DNA of 64,000 bases. Origin: Tethya wilhelma (taxonomy: Eukaryota > Porifera > Demospongiae > Tethyida > Tethyidae). Each line of letters begins with the position of its first letter. Position 1 is the first letter of the stretch. The stretch covers positions 34,043-98,042 of the forward strand of contig CAXIPT010000032.1 of NCBI GenBank assembly GCA_964030475.1, read 5' to 3'. A program made the position numbers and the translations under genes. Shown in pieces: positions 11,880-23,109 of this stretch. Under the pieces are notes generated by a model. The model had not been told where the DNA came from and made no database searches. It saw only the letters and a list, made by a program, of their open reading frames with translations.

Positions 11880-12426
11880 TAATACAAAAAGCCAAGTGGG
11901 TATAAAGTAACTTACTGTATCGGCAATTGTTAAAGAATAAATATAGAGAGCAAAAATTTGAGTACAAAAGCAATGTGACTATTCAAGGAACGATCAGATG
12001 TTGGACAATGAATGTAATCACCACATAGGTGATCAGCACTGAAATAATGATATATAGCAGAAAAGAGAGTAATAACCAAGGGAAATTAGACTGAGAAGAT
12101 TCAATTAATTAGCATAGATAGTTTAGAGGCTCTAGGTCTAGATCTTAAAAGAATAATACTGGCAACTGATGTACAATGCCAACGTAGGTAGAGAAGAGAA
12201 TAGTGTTTCTAAGAATTATGGTTTAATCAGTGAGTGATACTGACTCAACAGTCAAGAAGTTAAAAGAGAGATCACTACTGAGGAGCTATAATCCGGGGAG
12301 ACAAAAACAAGAAAAGGGAAAAGTGCACCACCACAAAGGACAGACACAAGGTACAATTTATTAAACACCTGTCCAAGTACCACCAAGTAAAACATTCTAA
12401 TTAATGCGCCCCAACCAAGCAATTAA
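11880..12426. other. Intergenic, no gene seen
   Basis: This is the region upstream of the kinase gene and downstream of the small Lys-rich gene. No repeat or RNA gene was recognised. Confidence 0.5.
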
Positions 12427-12751
12427 TTAAATCCCAAATTGAATTCCAATTCGTACCATGAATTGGTTGTCAAGGTCGGGATCGGGGACCCTAGCTTCCT
12501 TCTTCTTCTTCTTGTTCTTGTTCTTTGTCTTCTTCAGACTCAATCCCTCCTTTTGACGAAGCGCCTTCTTTTTGTAGCGTGCTAGAACTGCCAATGAAAA
12601 AGGAAAATAAATAATAAAGAGAAATGCCAACAGATCCAACAACAACAAAAAGCACACCTTTCTCTCTCTCAGAAAGCGCTTCGTCAGAGTCAGACATCTC
12701 GCTGGAACTAGTGGAAGACGGCAACGTTCTTTTCTTCCTCCTAGTAGCCAT
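12427..12751 (-). CDS. Small lysine-rich protein, two exons
   Basis: Exon 1 runs 12751 to 12658 and exon 2 runs 12587 to 12427. A 70-nt GT-AG intron interrupts a Val codon in phase 1. The 84-residue product starts MATRRKKRTLPSS, has an acidic Ser-rich stretch (SEMSDSDEALSERE), a Lys-rich middle (KTKNKNKKKKK) and the tail FMVRIGIQFGI. It has no signal peptide or membrane segment. The composition suggests a nuclear or RNA-associated protein, but I do not recognise the family. Intron retention would insert a hydrophobic stretch. Clean splice sites and start context, plus an upstream CpG-containing promoter-like region, support a real gene. Confidence 0.65.
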
Positions 12752-12787
12752 TCTCAGGCTGAAGCTAAGTCAGCACGAGGTAAGGTC

Positions 12788-12799
12788 TGCGCATGCGCA
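12788..12799. promoter_or_regulatory. NRF-1-like palindrome in a candidate bidirectional promoter
   Basis: TGCGCATGCGCA lies 37 bases upstream of the small gene's ATG on one side and 16 bases upstream of a plus-strand ATG on the other. It matches the palindromic consensus known for NRF-1 in animals, typical of head-to-head promoters. Similar GCGCATGCGC strings also occur inside repeats here (14941, 35812), so function is inferred from position only. Confidence 0.45.
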
Positions 12800-12814
12800 T
12801 TCAACGTTGACAAA

Positions 12815-12922
12815 ATGGCGACGTGGGCAGAAGCATTGGTGAAAGTGTCAAGTTATGTGGTTATTTTTTGTGTCTGTGATTCAAGTCATGTTTGGTCGAG
12901 TTTCTGCCTTGTAGTTTTCTGA
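12815..12922 (+). CDS. Possible short ORF or first exon, head-to-head with the Lys-rich gene
   Basis: The ATG at 12815 sits in a good context (CAAAATGGCG) and opens 35 codons (MATWAEALVKVSSY...) to a TGA at 12920. Internal GT dinucleotides (for example after the GCATTG codons) could act as donors, making it a first exon. No downstream exon was identified, and no family is recognised. Confidence 0.3.
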   Translation: MATWAEALVKVSSYVVIFCVCDSSHVWSSFCLVVF

Positions 12923-14451
12923 GATTCAGTAATGATGGGTTCTTTTGAATAAATAACCTTTAGTAATAATAAAATTATATAGGATATAGGCTTATATACG
13001 CCGGGCTGACAGTACTGACCTCACACAGTAGTAGTACTGAGTTGATTTAGTGAATACAATTAATTGAAGTGAGAGGTCGGAATAGATGATACTCGCTGGC
13101 CAATTCTGCAAATGATCGATGTTTTTGTACATATGAGATTAAGCATAATACATTATTGCATGCATACATTTGTACTATTATAATTGTTGCATGTTAATTA
13201 TTGAGGGAGCAGTTTAACCTGAGTTCAGTCTACTATAAATAGCTTGCTGAGTAAATCTCAGTTACAACTGCTACACTGTTCTAAGTACCAAGTCAATTTC
13301 TGCATGTCTGGTTAATGTCACGTCAGCAATAACTATTGCAACATCATGCAAAATTATATATTTATTATTATTATTGTTCATGAATGCATGCTAAGTGTAC
13401 AACAATAATAAATAATTATTATAGTTGCATGACCCTTAAGTGGGGAGGACTATATAGATGCATGGTCGAGTGCTGCACACTGCACTTAAGGGCATGCAAC
13501 TATTTTATTTACCATTGACCCACTGTGACCCCTATAGCTACTCTATTCACCTCCACCCAGCCACTATAACCGGCAATTAGCCTATAAACTTTGGTTGCTA
13601 GGCAATGGCAAACAATCATTGACAATAATTATTAATGCAACAACTCTATAAGCTTATATACACATTGCAATATACATGCATTAGGTCAAGTGAGCTAGCT
13701 TTAATTGTGATTATAATTATATTATATTATTACTATAAATATTATATTATTATATGCTCCTCCTTAATTCTTCAAAAGTGGAATTATTAACAAGGCGTGC
13801 AGTATCTCCATCAACAAATTTAATGTAAAACAATATTTTTATTTTCTGAATTGTTTTACTGAGTTGTTTGCTATTGGAGGAATCCACCCAGCAACATGAT
13901 GCTCCTTGATACAGCATTAATTGTCCTCCCCTTGCATGGTCAATTATAATTGCTGTATTGTTACTAAAAGTATAAAATTACAGTTATGCACTTATGCCAT
14001 TACTAATTGAATGTATACATGCGTGCTTGCATGCACACTATAATACTGTGATTAACGCACAATATTTGCAACATTAATTTTGCAACAATACAACTATACA
14101 ACGTTAACTATTAGTAAAAGGCGGCTCTATAGCCCTAGCCCTATATATATATATAAATATATATAATATGGCTATAGGCTATCATAGTATTATAGCCCAG
14201 GCCCATAATTATTCAGTCAGCACCCAATCCAATTCATGCAGTTGTTTAGCTATAAGAGCATCTTCTTTGCAGGGAATTTAAATACAATTCTCTAGGAATC
14301 AACCGTACATGTACATGCATGCATACAAATCTGGCATAAAAGTTAAACGTATGATGGCAAACATCAACAATACTATAATTTTTGCAGTACATGCATGTAT
14401 ACAATTTGAGCATAATTGTTCATACACGCATAGCCTGCCCATGTTTTGTAT
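12923..14451. other. AT-rich intergenic stretch
   Basis: This region holds AT-rich sequence with TA-rich palindromes (about 14130-14170) and repeat H at 13425-13613. I see no coding frame. Confidence 0.5.
13425..13613. repeat. Interspersed repeat H, copy 1
   Basis: This is an inverted counterpart of 63183-63375. Shared pieces include GTTGCATGACCCTTAAG, CATGGTCGAG/CATGGTTGAG, ACTCTATTCACCTCCACCC-like sequence and TTGGTTGCTAGGCAATGGC. It has no coding capacity. Confidence 0.65.
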
Positions 14452-15475
14452 TATCATACGTACGGTAGTACATATAGTAGGAATGGGTCGACTGTCCCAT
14501 AGACACAATACAAAATGTTGGTCACTATATAAATCTAGCCAAACAAAATTAGGCCTTCAAAGTTGCTGAGAAGCTCTCCCTGACAGAATACCAACTGCAT
14601 GCAAGGCCTAAAACTCACAAAAACTTTCCTCAGCACTCTTAGAGAGCGCTAGTGGGAAGCCACCATAGTGCCATTTTTGTTCTGCTAACGTACGTACTTA
14701 CTTACTCCTAACTGACTTACTTGAAAAGTATTTCCAGAGACCCAGAATGTGTTGAGCCAACTTTGACAGCACAAAGTAAGTTCTTTTAATGGGTACTACA
14801 TTCCTTGATACTCGTTTTAATCTTAAATAGGCTTAAACCAAAACTAGAAAGGTTTTAAACTTAGTGTATAAATTCATGCACTACAATGCAGCCATCTTTG
14901 GAGGTAAAGTTCAAAGGTCATTATCCACGTGGCATTATTATGCGCATGCGCATTAGCCTCCTCCAGCATAACATAATGCAGTGCAAGCTTTTTGTAGGGA
15001 CTAACCAGTCTCTGATAGTCTCCACACTGTAGTGTTGAAAAAAGTGAATGAACAAGTAGTAAAAATTTCAAAAAAATAAGTAGTGTAGGAATGGGCAGTG
15101 CGGTAAAAAGTATTGGAACAAGGCATGTCTCAATTTCGGCACATGACTACTTCATTTTTTATAGCCAATTTTTGCCCCATAGTCCAGTTTAATTACCTAT
15201 CTGTTATAGTTTGCTCCACTGCTTAGCCGACTGATTAGTATAGGAATTTGAACCAATGCAATAATAAGCTATGGTATACTGTTGTTACAGTACAGATCAT
15301 TGTATAAATTACAACATCCATATGAAGGATCAAGAATAAAAATGAAAAATGAAGTAGTCATGTGCCGAAATTGAGACAGTGCCTTGTTCCAATACTTTTT
15401 ATCGCACTGCCCATTCCTACACTACTTATTTTTTTGAAATTTTTACTATTATTATTATTATGCAACTATTTTTGG
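14452..15475. mobile_element. Foldback repeat D/E, copy 1
   Basis: The repeat begins ATCATACGTACGGTAGTA and contains AGTAGGAATGGG, TGCGCATGCGCATTAG and a terminal foldback. The AGTGTAGGAATGGGCAGTGC arm at about 15080 is mirrored at about 15400. A second copy spans 34957-36072. Confidence 0.65.
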
Positions 15476-17456
15476 ATAGGTTGCAATACTTGATCCCAGG
15501 CACATTGTGACAATACTTCAAACAAAGACATAGTTAGACTCCACTCAACACTCATAATTAGATACAAATCAGTAGCAATTAAACTGACATTAGACATTTC
15601 GCATGCCATTGTGTCTCAATAGCTATTATAGAGACTTTGATGATAATATAATAATAAATATGTGCATTCAGTAAGATTAATATCATAAAAGTTACACTGT
15701 CTGGCCTGAGCTGCTGCTCACCAATATTGCTGCAGTATTAGAGAGTTCATTTGACTTTGATTACCTTGATTCTGCATTAAAAACCATGCAGAGAAATGAG
15801 GGGTGCATTAAATTTGTGCCTACAAGAATTAAGAGAGGACCAGCCACTCTGAGAGTGGTACTATAATGTAGTGATATACTCTTACTTAATTGTAACACAA
15901 TGTCATGCACATATTATAATACATGTAATATACACAACAATGACTCAGAGTTGAGAAAGCCTCCTCACTACAAATATATATAGCAATTGCAAAACTATAT
16001 AGAAAACTAGCTATATAACTCAGATGCATGGGGCATGCACTTTTATGTATGTTTTATTATAATAATATTATGGGCTGGCTACCTACACTAAGGCAAGTGA
16101 CAATAAAAATTGAACACTAAAATTAATATGAATATAAAAATACTGACAATTAAAAATAGCTAGTAAGGTGGGAAGCAAGGACGAGAACAGAAAAATGAGA
16201 ATAGGGAAGTGGAAGTGAGAATAGGGAACAGAGAAGTGGGAAGTGATAATAGGAAACAGGGAAGTGAGAAGTAAGAACAAAGAACAGAGAAGTGGCCGGG
16301 AAGTGAGAACAGGGAACAGGGAAGAGAGAACAGAGAACAGAGAAGTGGGAGTGAAAATAGGGAACAGGGAAGTGAGAAGTGAGAACAGAGAAGTGGGAAG
16401 TGAGAACAGGAAACAGCCTCGGAGAAATGAGGGTAGATTCTAATTATAATTGAATGTACAACCTTTGCATGACCCTGATTTTAGCTCAGTTCTACAAAGT
16501 CAGCGGTGATTACTGAAAAACAGATAGCAGCCCGGCCGGGAGATAACAGAGAACAGGGAAGTGGGAAGAGATAACAGAGAACAGAGAAGTCAGAAGTAAG
16601 AAGTGGGAAGGGCCCTATCCGGCTTCTGTATGAACCAGTCCCTCCCCGCTATGCTTAGCGCTTATTGCTAAGCGCGGGGAGGGCCTGGTCTCCAAAATCA
16701 CGTGAGTTACATCACAAAAAGAGCGCGTGGGCAAAAAGCTGTTCGGTGGTTTATCCACCCACTCAAAATTAGCTAGCGCTAAAAGCGCTCACGAGTCCAG
16801 GCAAAATAAATTTTGCAGACAGTTTAGAAACGTAGCGCTTGTGTTCTAAGTCTTTGAATTTAGCTTGTTTTAGCTTAGTTAGGCTTATTTTGTGAACCTT
16901 CTATGGCCAGGAAAAATTCTGTCACAGACTACTCGCGTATTTGCGTGTACAACATGCATAGGAAAGCCAGCGCTCCAACAAGAGCAAAAGGCAGGTACAG
17001 ATACTAATCACAGCTATTACAAGTAAGTTTGTACTGTACTTACATTTATACACTTTAAACAAGCTTGTCATTGATCTCTCTTGGCTTGTGCTGTGAGTTG
17101 CGTGGGCAGGGCTACACTTTCTTACTCGATCTGCCCACATATGCAAATCACAGTTCTACCACGGTTCTACCCTTGATGTCACTCACGTGATTTTGGAGAC
17201 CAGGCCCTCCCCGTGCTTAGCAATAAGCGCTAAGCATAGCAGGGAGGGACTGGTTCACGAGGCTAATGAAATGATATACATTGTGTTAAATATAATAGTT
17301 TAAACTATAACAATTATATAATACTAGGAGCATGGCTCGCTTCACTTGCCACACTGAGTCTCCTTGCTTTAACATAATTATAGCATAAACCCCATTCAAA
17401 TTCACAGCAAGATACCCCTCTGTTGTCCTCTACCACTGACAAAGCAGAACAATTAG
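15313..17456. repeat. Large inverted duplicate, arm 2 (contig overlap)
   Basis: This is the reverse complement of 2762-4905, with the same 2,144-bp length, and it ends at the N at 17457. It repeats element G (16632-17256) and the minisatellite. Confidence 0.85.
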
Positions 17457-17796
17457 NAATCTTGAGTTTCCGTATGTCAGCTTCCCCACCAAAGGTGCAT
17501 CAGCAGATGAACTGTTTCCAATTGTGTGGGACGTGGTTAGAAACCTAGAAGAGAGCGGCTTTCATGTGATGGTTGTAACATGTGATGGTGCATCGGCAAA
17601 CAGAAAGTTCTTTAAAATGCACAAAAGTGATGGTGAAACCCTTACATGCAAGACAAAAAATGTCTACAGCAAGGATGGCAGGGACATTTTTTTCATGTTT
17701 GATGTGCCACATTTGATTAAGACCACACGCAACTGCTGGTCTAACTCTCTTGCCCACAGCCAGTCCAGAGCACTCTGGGTAAGTAAAGAGGGTGCC

Positions 17797-17823
17797 ATGT
17801 GTGTGTGTGTGTGTGTGTGTGTG
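17797..17823. repeat. (GT)n microsatellite in a transposase intron
   Basis: A run of GT dinucleotides follows the GTAAGT donor. Confidence 0.9.
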
Positions 17824-18545
17824 GTGTGCATAACTGTATTGTGTTGATACATACACAATACATAGTCCTCCTATACTATATATGTACAAATATGATACTA
17901 ATAATTTTTTGTCAAAATTAACAGAAAGACGGGAAGCATATCAGCTGGACACACCTCACAGATCTTTACAACAAGAGTAATTTTTCTTCGGGTCTAAGTC
18001 TCATTCCCAAGTTAAGGAAAGAGCATTTGCATCTAAACTCATACTCATGGATGCGTGTGAGTTTAGCAGCACAGGTATGTTCGAGTAAAAAAATTTCCCA
18101 TCATGCGACTTACTCACATTATGTGTATGTGTGTTAATGAATATGCAGGTACTCAGCACATCTGTAGCTGATGGTCTAAAGTATTATGACGTTGAGGACA
18201 CAAAAGAAACAGAGAAATTCATAAGGACTTTTGACAAATTCTTCGACTGTCTGAATGTCCGATGTCCAAAAACGAAAGCCTGATTTACGGCCATACACAA
18301 AACCAGATGATCCAAGACTAGAAGTAATTAAAACAATTAGGTACAATGTGGTTTAACTAAAATGATTAATTCTCTGATCTGAAAATTTTACTATAGTGGT
18401 TGAAAACAGACTTTCTAGATTACTTAGACAGCTGGAGCTCCTGTGTGAAGCAAAGAAAAGGATTTACACCCGCACAAAAGCAGATGATGCTTCTATCAAG
18501 AGAAACATTAGAGGGATTGAAAATTACAGGTATGCATGTACTCTT

Positions 18546-18626
18546 TCTCTCTCTCACACACACACTCACACGCACACACACACACACCACATACATACAT
18601 GTATACATGTACACGCACACACACAT
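18546..18626. repeat. (CA)n-rich microsatellite in a transposase intron
   Basis: Interrupted CA repeats with a CATACATACATGTATACATGT interlude. Confidence 0.85.
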
Positions 18627-19063
18627 GCATAATTGTAGTTCACTCATTTGTTGAAGTGACGACTCTACTTTTTGCGGTGCCTGGGGCTCGGTATGTTATG
18701 AGTGAGAAATTTTGTCAGAATCTTTTTTTGGAAAGCAACGTTACAAAGGAGGCAGAAATGACAATCCATCAGTCAAAGAATTTATTGACAACACTGTCAG
18801 TTTGAGAGTTCAAGGTTCAGCTGCGCTGGAACCACTAAGAGGAAACTGTAGCCGGAAACGGGTCAACTCAAACTTTGTTGATGAAACTCCACTACCAAAG
18901 CGTCCAAGGTCAAAGTAAACTATTAAGAGTACAACTGTTACAATATTATCTATTATCACGTATCAATTAATGCATCGAGAATATCAATTATTATGTACCG
19001 TCATGTGGATGCATGCAGATGCTGAGATGGGTATGAAAACTTCTAGTCACTTTTGCTACAATG

Positions 19064-20036
19064 TCATGTAGAAGTTTGATCTGAATTATTCATTTTCAAT
19101 GTCTTGCGAAGAGACTTTGATTTTTTTGTATTCTTGGATTTATTCATCTTGTAAACTTCCATCCATTGTCCAGCAATTGAATATCCACGAATAGTTATCC
19201 AGAGATCTACGATTTGCTTCAATAGTTCATCTGAATCATGTTCGTTCTCAATGTCAATTGATAACAACGACCAATAATATTGAACTTGTCCATCTTCACA
19301 AGCTGATGATATTAGATCAGTTTTTTTAGTGGATAACTCCAATGGTCTGGATTCAAGTAATGCTGCAAGCTCAATTTCTTTAAACAAGTGGAATGCTGTG
19401 TCATTAACCTCAAACAGGCCCTCCACGATTAACTATTCTAATCCATTCAGCTGTGTAAGATAAGAAGGAGCTTTCCTCACCGTTTATCGCCATACATTCA
19501 AGACATTCCACAAACATTGCTGACTTCTCAGATACACTTCTTTCGTGCTTTTTCAAAAGAGCATATGGAACATACCCAGCAGCATATCTAATAATGTTTT
19601 CTTCTTCCGTAATGAGTTTCTCTGTCGCTTTCTTTGGAGTATCTCTGTTGGCTGTACAATGTGTTTTGATTACATTTGAAAAGAGTTCCTGGTTGATAGT
19701 TTGTTGAACTAAGGAGTCAAGATCAAGTGAAATTTTCTCCAAGAAAGATTTCCATATTTCTGGGAGTTTGCTGAGTCTTGTTCTGTGAAAAGATTTCCAC
19801 AATTCACTCTTCAAATGAGCCCCTTTTGCACAGGATAAGTATATTTGCTCAATCTTACTCACCAGTTGTTCAGCAAAGTCTTTGAACATGGGACCAGCAC
19901 TCTTTTCATCTTCTATCTTCAGCAGTAACTTGAACTTGTTTCAAGGTTTACTACGGTGTGACTTTCCACTAAATGACACAGCTGAGTCCTCACTCATTAC
20001 TGCTTTAAGTGCTGTTTTAACAGTATCAGTTGCCAT
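19064..20036 (-). pseudogene. Unrecognised protein relic convergent with the P-like transposase
   Basis: An ATG at 20036 opens MATDTVKTALKAVMSEDS. An in-frame TGA at 19941-19943 interrupts it. The frame then continues for about 170 codons (FAEQLVSKIEQIYLSCAKG..., IIRYAAGYVPYALLKKHE, MFVECLECM). A one-base gain near 19420 shifts it into a second frame (GLFEVNDTAFHLFKEIE..., ending in a Lys-rich tail, stop near 19064). Restoring neither break, the two frames are clearly parts of one protein of about 320 residues. I do not recognise a named domain. It ends about 150 bp from the stop of the transposase on the opposite strand, so it may be the partner gene of that element. Confidence 0.6.
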
Positions 20037-20257
20037 CAGTCTCACCACAATTTAAGTGCTACTTTGTTCTTGTAATAGTAAACAAACCACGAACCACTCA
20101 AGACTAGCTAGCTGAGATGTTAGACCATAGCTTAACAGCTGCTGCATGCGCGCCCGCCCACGGGCTTTTAATGACGTCACGAAGGAGTCACGTGACCGTG
20201 GCACGGTTTCATTAACATGCGAGCGAAGCGTTTCTAATCCCTACTCCCACTCTATTA

Positions 20258-20850
20258 TCTATGGTCCAATCGAAGGTGACTTTGTTTCATATTGCTGTCA
20301 ACTTTTATATCATATTTCCCATAACAGTGAGTGATGAACTGAGGCTTGCAGTCCAGAAAGCGCATTCAAGGAGGAAAAACGTGACTTCGTTAGTCTCTTT
20401 AGTTGTTACAGTTGTTTTATTAATGAAATAATTGTTGCCAACAGATTGGACCACAGCCAGGTACTCTCTCTTCTGTTCTAGGGGGCCTGGGCTTTAGGTA
20501 CTGCTTCTCAACATAGACGTTTAGGTAGGGACAAGGAAACCAAATACAAAAACATTTGTGTATTGTGTACAGAACACAGGTTCAGTGTCCATTTTATGAA
20601 AGCATCAAAGAGCCGATACAGAGAGAAGTATTGTTTTGTTATGGACGTCACTCAAGAAACCCTCCTAGCCGAGTGGACGTTGATCTTTCGGTCCAGGTCC
20701 AGGACAATGCAGAAGATGATGAAGGGAGGGAGAGGTTGTATACTGCTAGTCCCTGTAAAATGGGTTTTTATTTAGTGGGATTGAGATTTGCACATAATCA
20801 TTATGTTCATTATCACATTTGTCTTAGACAACCATATGTGAGTTTATAAG
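20258..20850 (+). pseudogene. Partial duplicate of the kinase gene's middle exons
   Basis: This copies the minus-strand gene between about 11555 and 10920, here on the plus strand and including introns. It matches from the CAATCGAAGGTGACTTTG exon end, through AGTCCAGAAAGC, to the exon with VQCPFYESIKEPIQRE and VQVQDNAEDDEGRERLY. It lacks the first exon, the Ig domain and the kinase. At the RVDVDL junction it lacks a 10-base stretch present in the larger copy, so the frames of the two copies disagree. It is a gene fragment with no visible promoter. Confidence 0.8.
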
Positions 20851-20904
20851 GTGCTCAAGCCCTGCTCCTCTGTTAAGCTCTCCTCTAATCTATCCTGGAC
20901 AGAT

Positions 20905-21175
20905 TTTTTTTTTTTTTTAAGTGACCCCTCCGGGTTTACCACAATTGTGGCTAACGAGGTCCTGCAAATAGCCTAGGGCTAATGAACGCAGGTCCCCCGG
21001 GACCAACGGCTTTACATCCCCTCCGAAGGATGCGATGAAATTCACCTCCTCATTTTTTGGGGTAGAGCTGAGTTAGCTCCTAGGCAGAGCTCGAAAGAGA
21101 AAATGGGAAACAAATACCTGTGGCACTGGAGGGACTCGAACCACCTACCCATGGGTTGGGAGTCAGAGTCAATGG
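20905..21175 (-). mobile_element. tRNA-derived SINE with conserved central domain
   Basis: On the minus strand the B-box-like GGTTCGAGTCC (21132-21142) follows anticodon-arm-like sequence. Downstream are CCTTCGGAGGGGATG and AAAGCCGTTGGTCCCGG, resembling the central domain shared by MetaSINE-type elements. A 13-base A-tail closes it (T-run on plus at about 20907-20919). The 5' tRNA end seems truncated against the LINE fragment. Confidence 0.65.
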
Positions 21176-21705
21176 TGAACAAACATCACACATCAACAAT
21201 GTTTGTAAGGCCTCAAAGAGACAACTTGGCATGATCCACAGGTGTTTCTCCCTTGCACCAAGTCAACTTCGGTGCAAGGTCTACCTTACAACCATTCGTC
21301 TGAGACTGGAGTACTGTTTGGGACCCTACTAAAATTCAGTCTCTTGACAAAGTCCAGTGCTTTGCTAATCGCAATATCCTTCAACACTGGATTTCTCAAT
21401 CCAACCATCATACGCCTAACTCTTCATATATCTTGACACCACTTGCAATTAGTCGAAGATTACAGAAACTGAGTGTCTTTCATAAGATTATTAATAACCT
21501 GTCCTGCATCCCACCTGCCGTTTTCACCCCTCATCCCCACCCCCTCTCCCGGCATTGTAACTCTAAACCATATGTATCTACCAACACTCACCGGTTCTCA
21601 TTTTTTCATAGATGTAATTTCACACTGAACCATGTCATCTCATTCAGCCTCCTCCCCTCCCTGCTTCAAAAGCATTACTCATCCCTTATTCTACTGTAAT
21701 ATTAA
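21176..21705 (+). mobile_element. Non-LTR retrotransposon, C-terminal end of reverse transcriptase ORF
   Basis: Fragments in shifting frames read LRCKVYLTTIRLRLEYCLG, then ESLDKVQCFANRNILQHW-like, then RRLQKLSVFHKIINNLSCIP, TPHPHPLSRHCNSKPY and HRFSFFHRCNFTLNHV. This is the usual tail of CR1/L2/Jockey-type ORF2. No endonuclease or RT core is present, so it is 5'-truncated and dead. Confidence 0.75.
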
Positions 21706-21783
21706 ATTATACTTATTTTTGTTTTATCATTTCATTTCATCTCATTTCTGTACTCTCTAATTTAATTACATGCATACTTGTTA

Positions 21784-22454
21784 TTAACCCTTAGTGCGCG
21801 CATGCGCAGCAAGGGTTACAGTAGTCGTATTGTATGTTTGTCTGTCTGTCTGACAGATTTTTTCTGCACTCTATATCTCAAAAACGGAAGGCCCAGTCTT
21901 CAAAAGCAGTATACTAAGGTAAAATAATCGATATTATCTACATGTAGCATTCAACAAAACCTTGTAGTTCCTGGGATCTGAGGCTTCATAACCTCTCAGA
22001 GCGGTAAGCTTCGAGGCCACACCTGCTAATCATGCCCATTTCTTAGTGTGCGTTATTTAAAAGGATGCCCAGTTTCACTTGGCAGAAGCATGTAGAAGGA
22101 GTTGAGGGCAACTATTGTAGGTAAACTTTAGCAAACAATAACACTATACTCTTATTAATCATGCTCTTTTGCATATTATAGGCCCATGTTTTGAATCTAA
22201 CAGAGCTGATGGTAGACCTTGCTAGCTAGTACTCTGACTAATCTTTGCAGTTAATATATAGGTAATCAGATCATTAATATTCTTTGTGTAGCCGCAGCCA
22301 TCCTCCCAAGCCGCCGGGCCATCACAGTTATAATATAACTAGCTAGTATCCTCTGCTGGGCCCACTGTTCATCGTACTGGTAGCTAGATTGTCATGGGTT
22401 ACAATGTATTGTATTGGTAGGGCACCAAGGGTTGAGCACCTTGGTGCCTTCATT
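21784..22454. mobile_element. TTAACCCTTRGTGC-ended element E2, copy 1
   Basis: Homologous, in reverse orientation, to 54955-55734. One end carries a hairpin (AACCCTTAGTGCGCGCATGC paired with GCAGCAAGGGTT). The other carries GGCACCAAGG and CACCTTGGTGCC, followed in both copies by TTCATT. No ORF is seen. Confidence 0.7.
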
Positions 22455-23100
22455 AGCCTTTGTGCTATTTTAACGTTTGCTTTGTGCATTTTAAAGAAAA
22501 ATAATACATTAGCTAAACTCAGAATATTAGAGCAGTGTATTATCTACTATACATTATCTTCCTTGACCTCTCCGTATGATACTAGTTAATTTCTTGTCCA
22601 ACCTTTTGGAAACAAGTCAAATTTGCAGGTGACCTACAAAAGTTTTTCCGGTTTCTGTGTTTGGGATTTGTCAACTAATAGTTAAACTTTACACGATGTC
22701 TCATGTCAGAACATTAGAAGGAAGTCCAAAATACTATACTAAATTCTTATTATGACGTCATTATAAATTGTCATTCGAAATAGTGCTGATTCAGCAGTTT
22801 CGCTAGATCGCTTAGAAACAGCTCTATGCTTCCCAAAAGAAGAGTTTTGTGTTATTTAAAGTCTCTGCTGTTTGCCAAAAGTGTGTCTTCAGAAGTGCTA
22901 CCAGTTTGGTCAAAATTCTGGATTTAATGATATGCATTTATTCATGTAGGTGGGCGTTCCGTATAATTATGTCCAATGTTTATACTGCACTTTTTGGCTA
23001 TGGACAGCTTTTGCATCATTAATATTATGGATTTCATGTGTTACATTTACATGCCTCCTCCAAGTAATGTAGATATATATTTAGACTATTTTAATTATAA
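22455..23100. other. No gene seen
   Basis: AT-rich intergenic sequence with no supported feature. Confidence 0.45.
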
Positions 23101-23109
23101 TATTATTTT

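Larger units (their letters stand above)
17458..18918 (+). pseudogene. P-element / THAP9-like transposase, 5'-truncated and frameshifted
   Basis: Six exon-like blocks with GT-AG borders are visible: 17458-17778, 17925-18074, 18149-18323, 18397-18529 and 18639-18918, plus a missing front. Recognisable motifs are FPYVSFPTKG, VMVVTCDGASANRKFFKMH (catalytic Asp in CDGAS, RNase H-like fold), FMFDVPHLIKTTRNCW, LRKEHLHLNSYSWMRVSLAAQ, KPDLRPYTKPDDPRLE, WLKTDFLDYLDSW and FGKQRYKGGRNDNPSVKEF. These follow the order of P-element and THAP9 transposases. A +1 shift near 18265 and another in the T-run at about 18722 break the frame. The N-terminal THAP and coiled-coil part lies beyond the contig break at 17457. 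Confidence 0.85.

Noticed and set aside
2762..17456. A 15-kb genomic palindrome or giant inverted-repeat transposon
   Set aside because: Both arms end at N bases and a simple reorder of contigs makes all duplicates collinear overlaps, so an assembly artefact explains it better.
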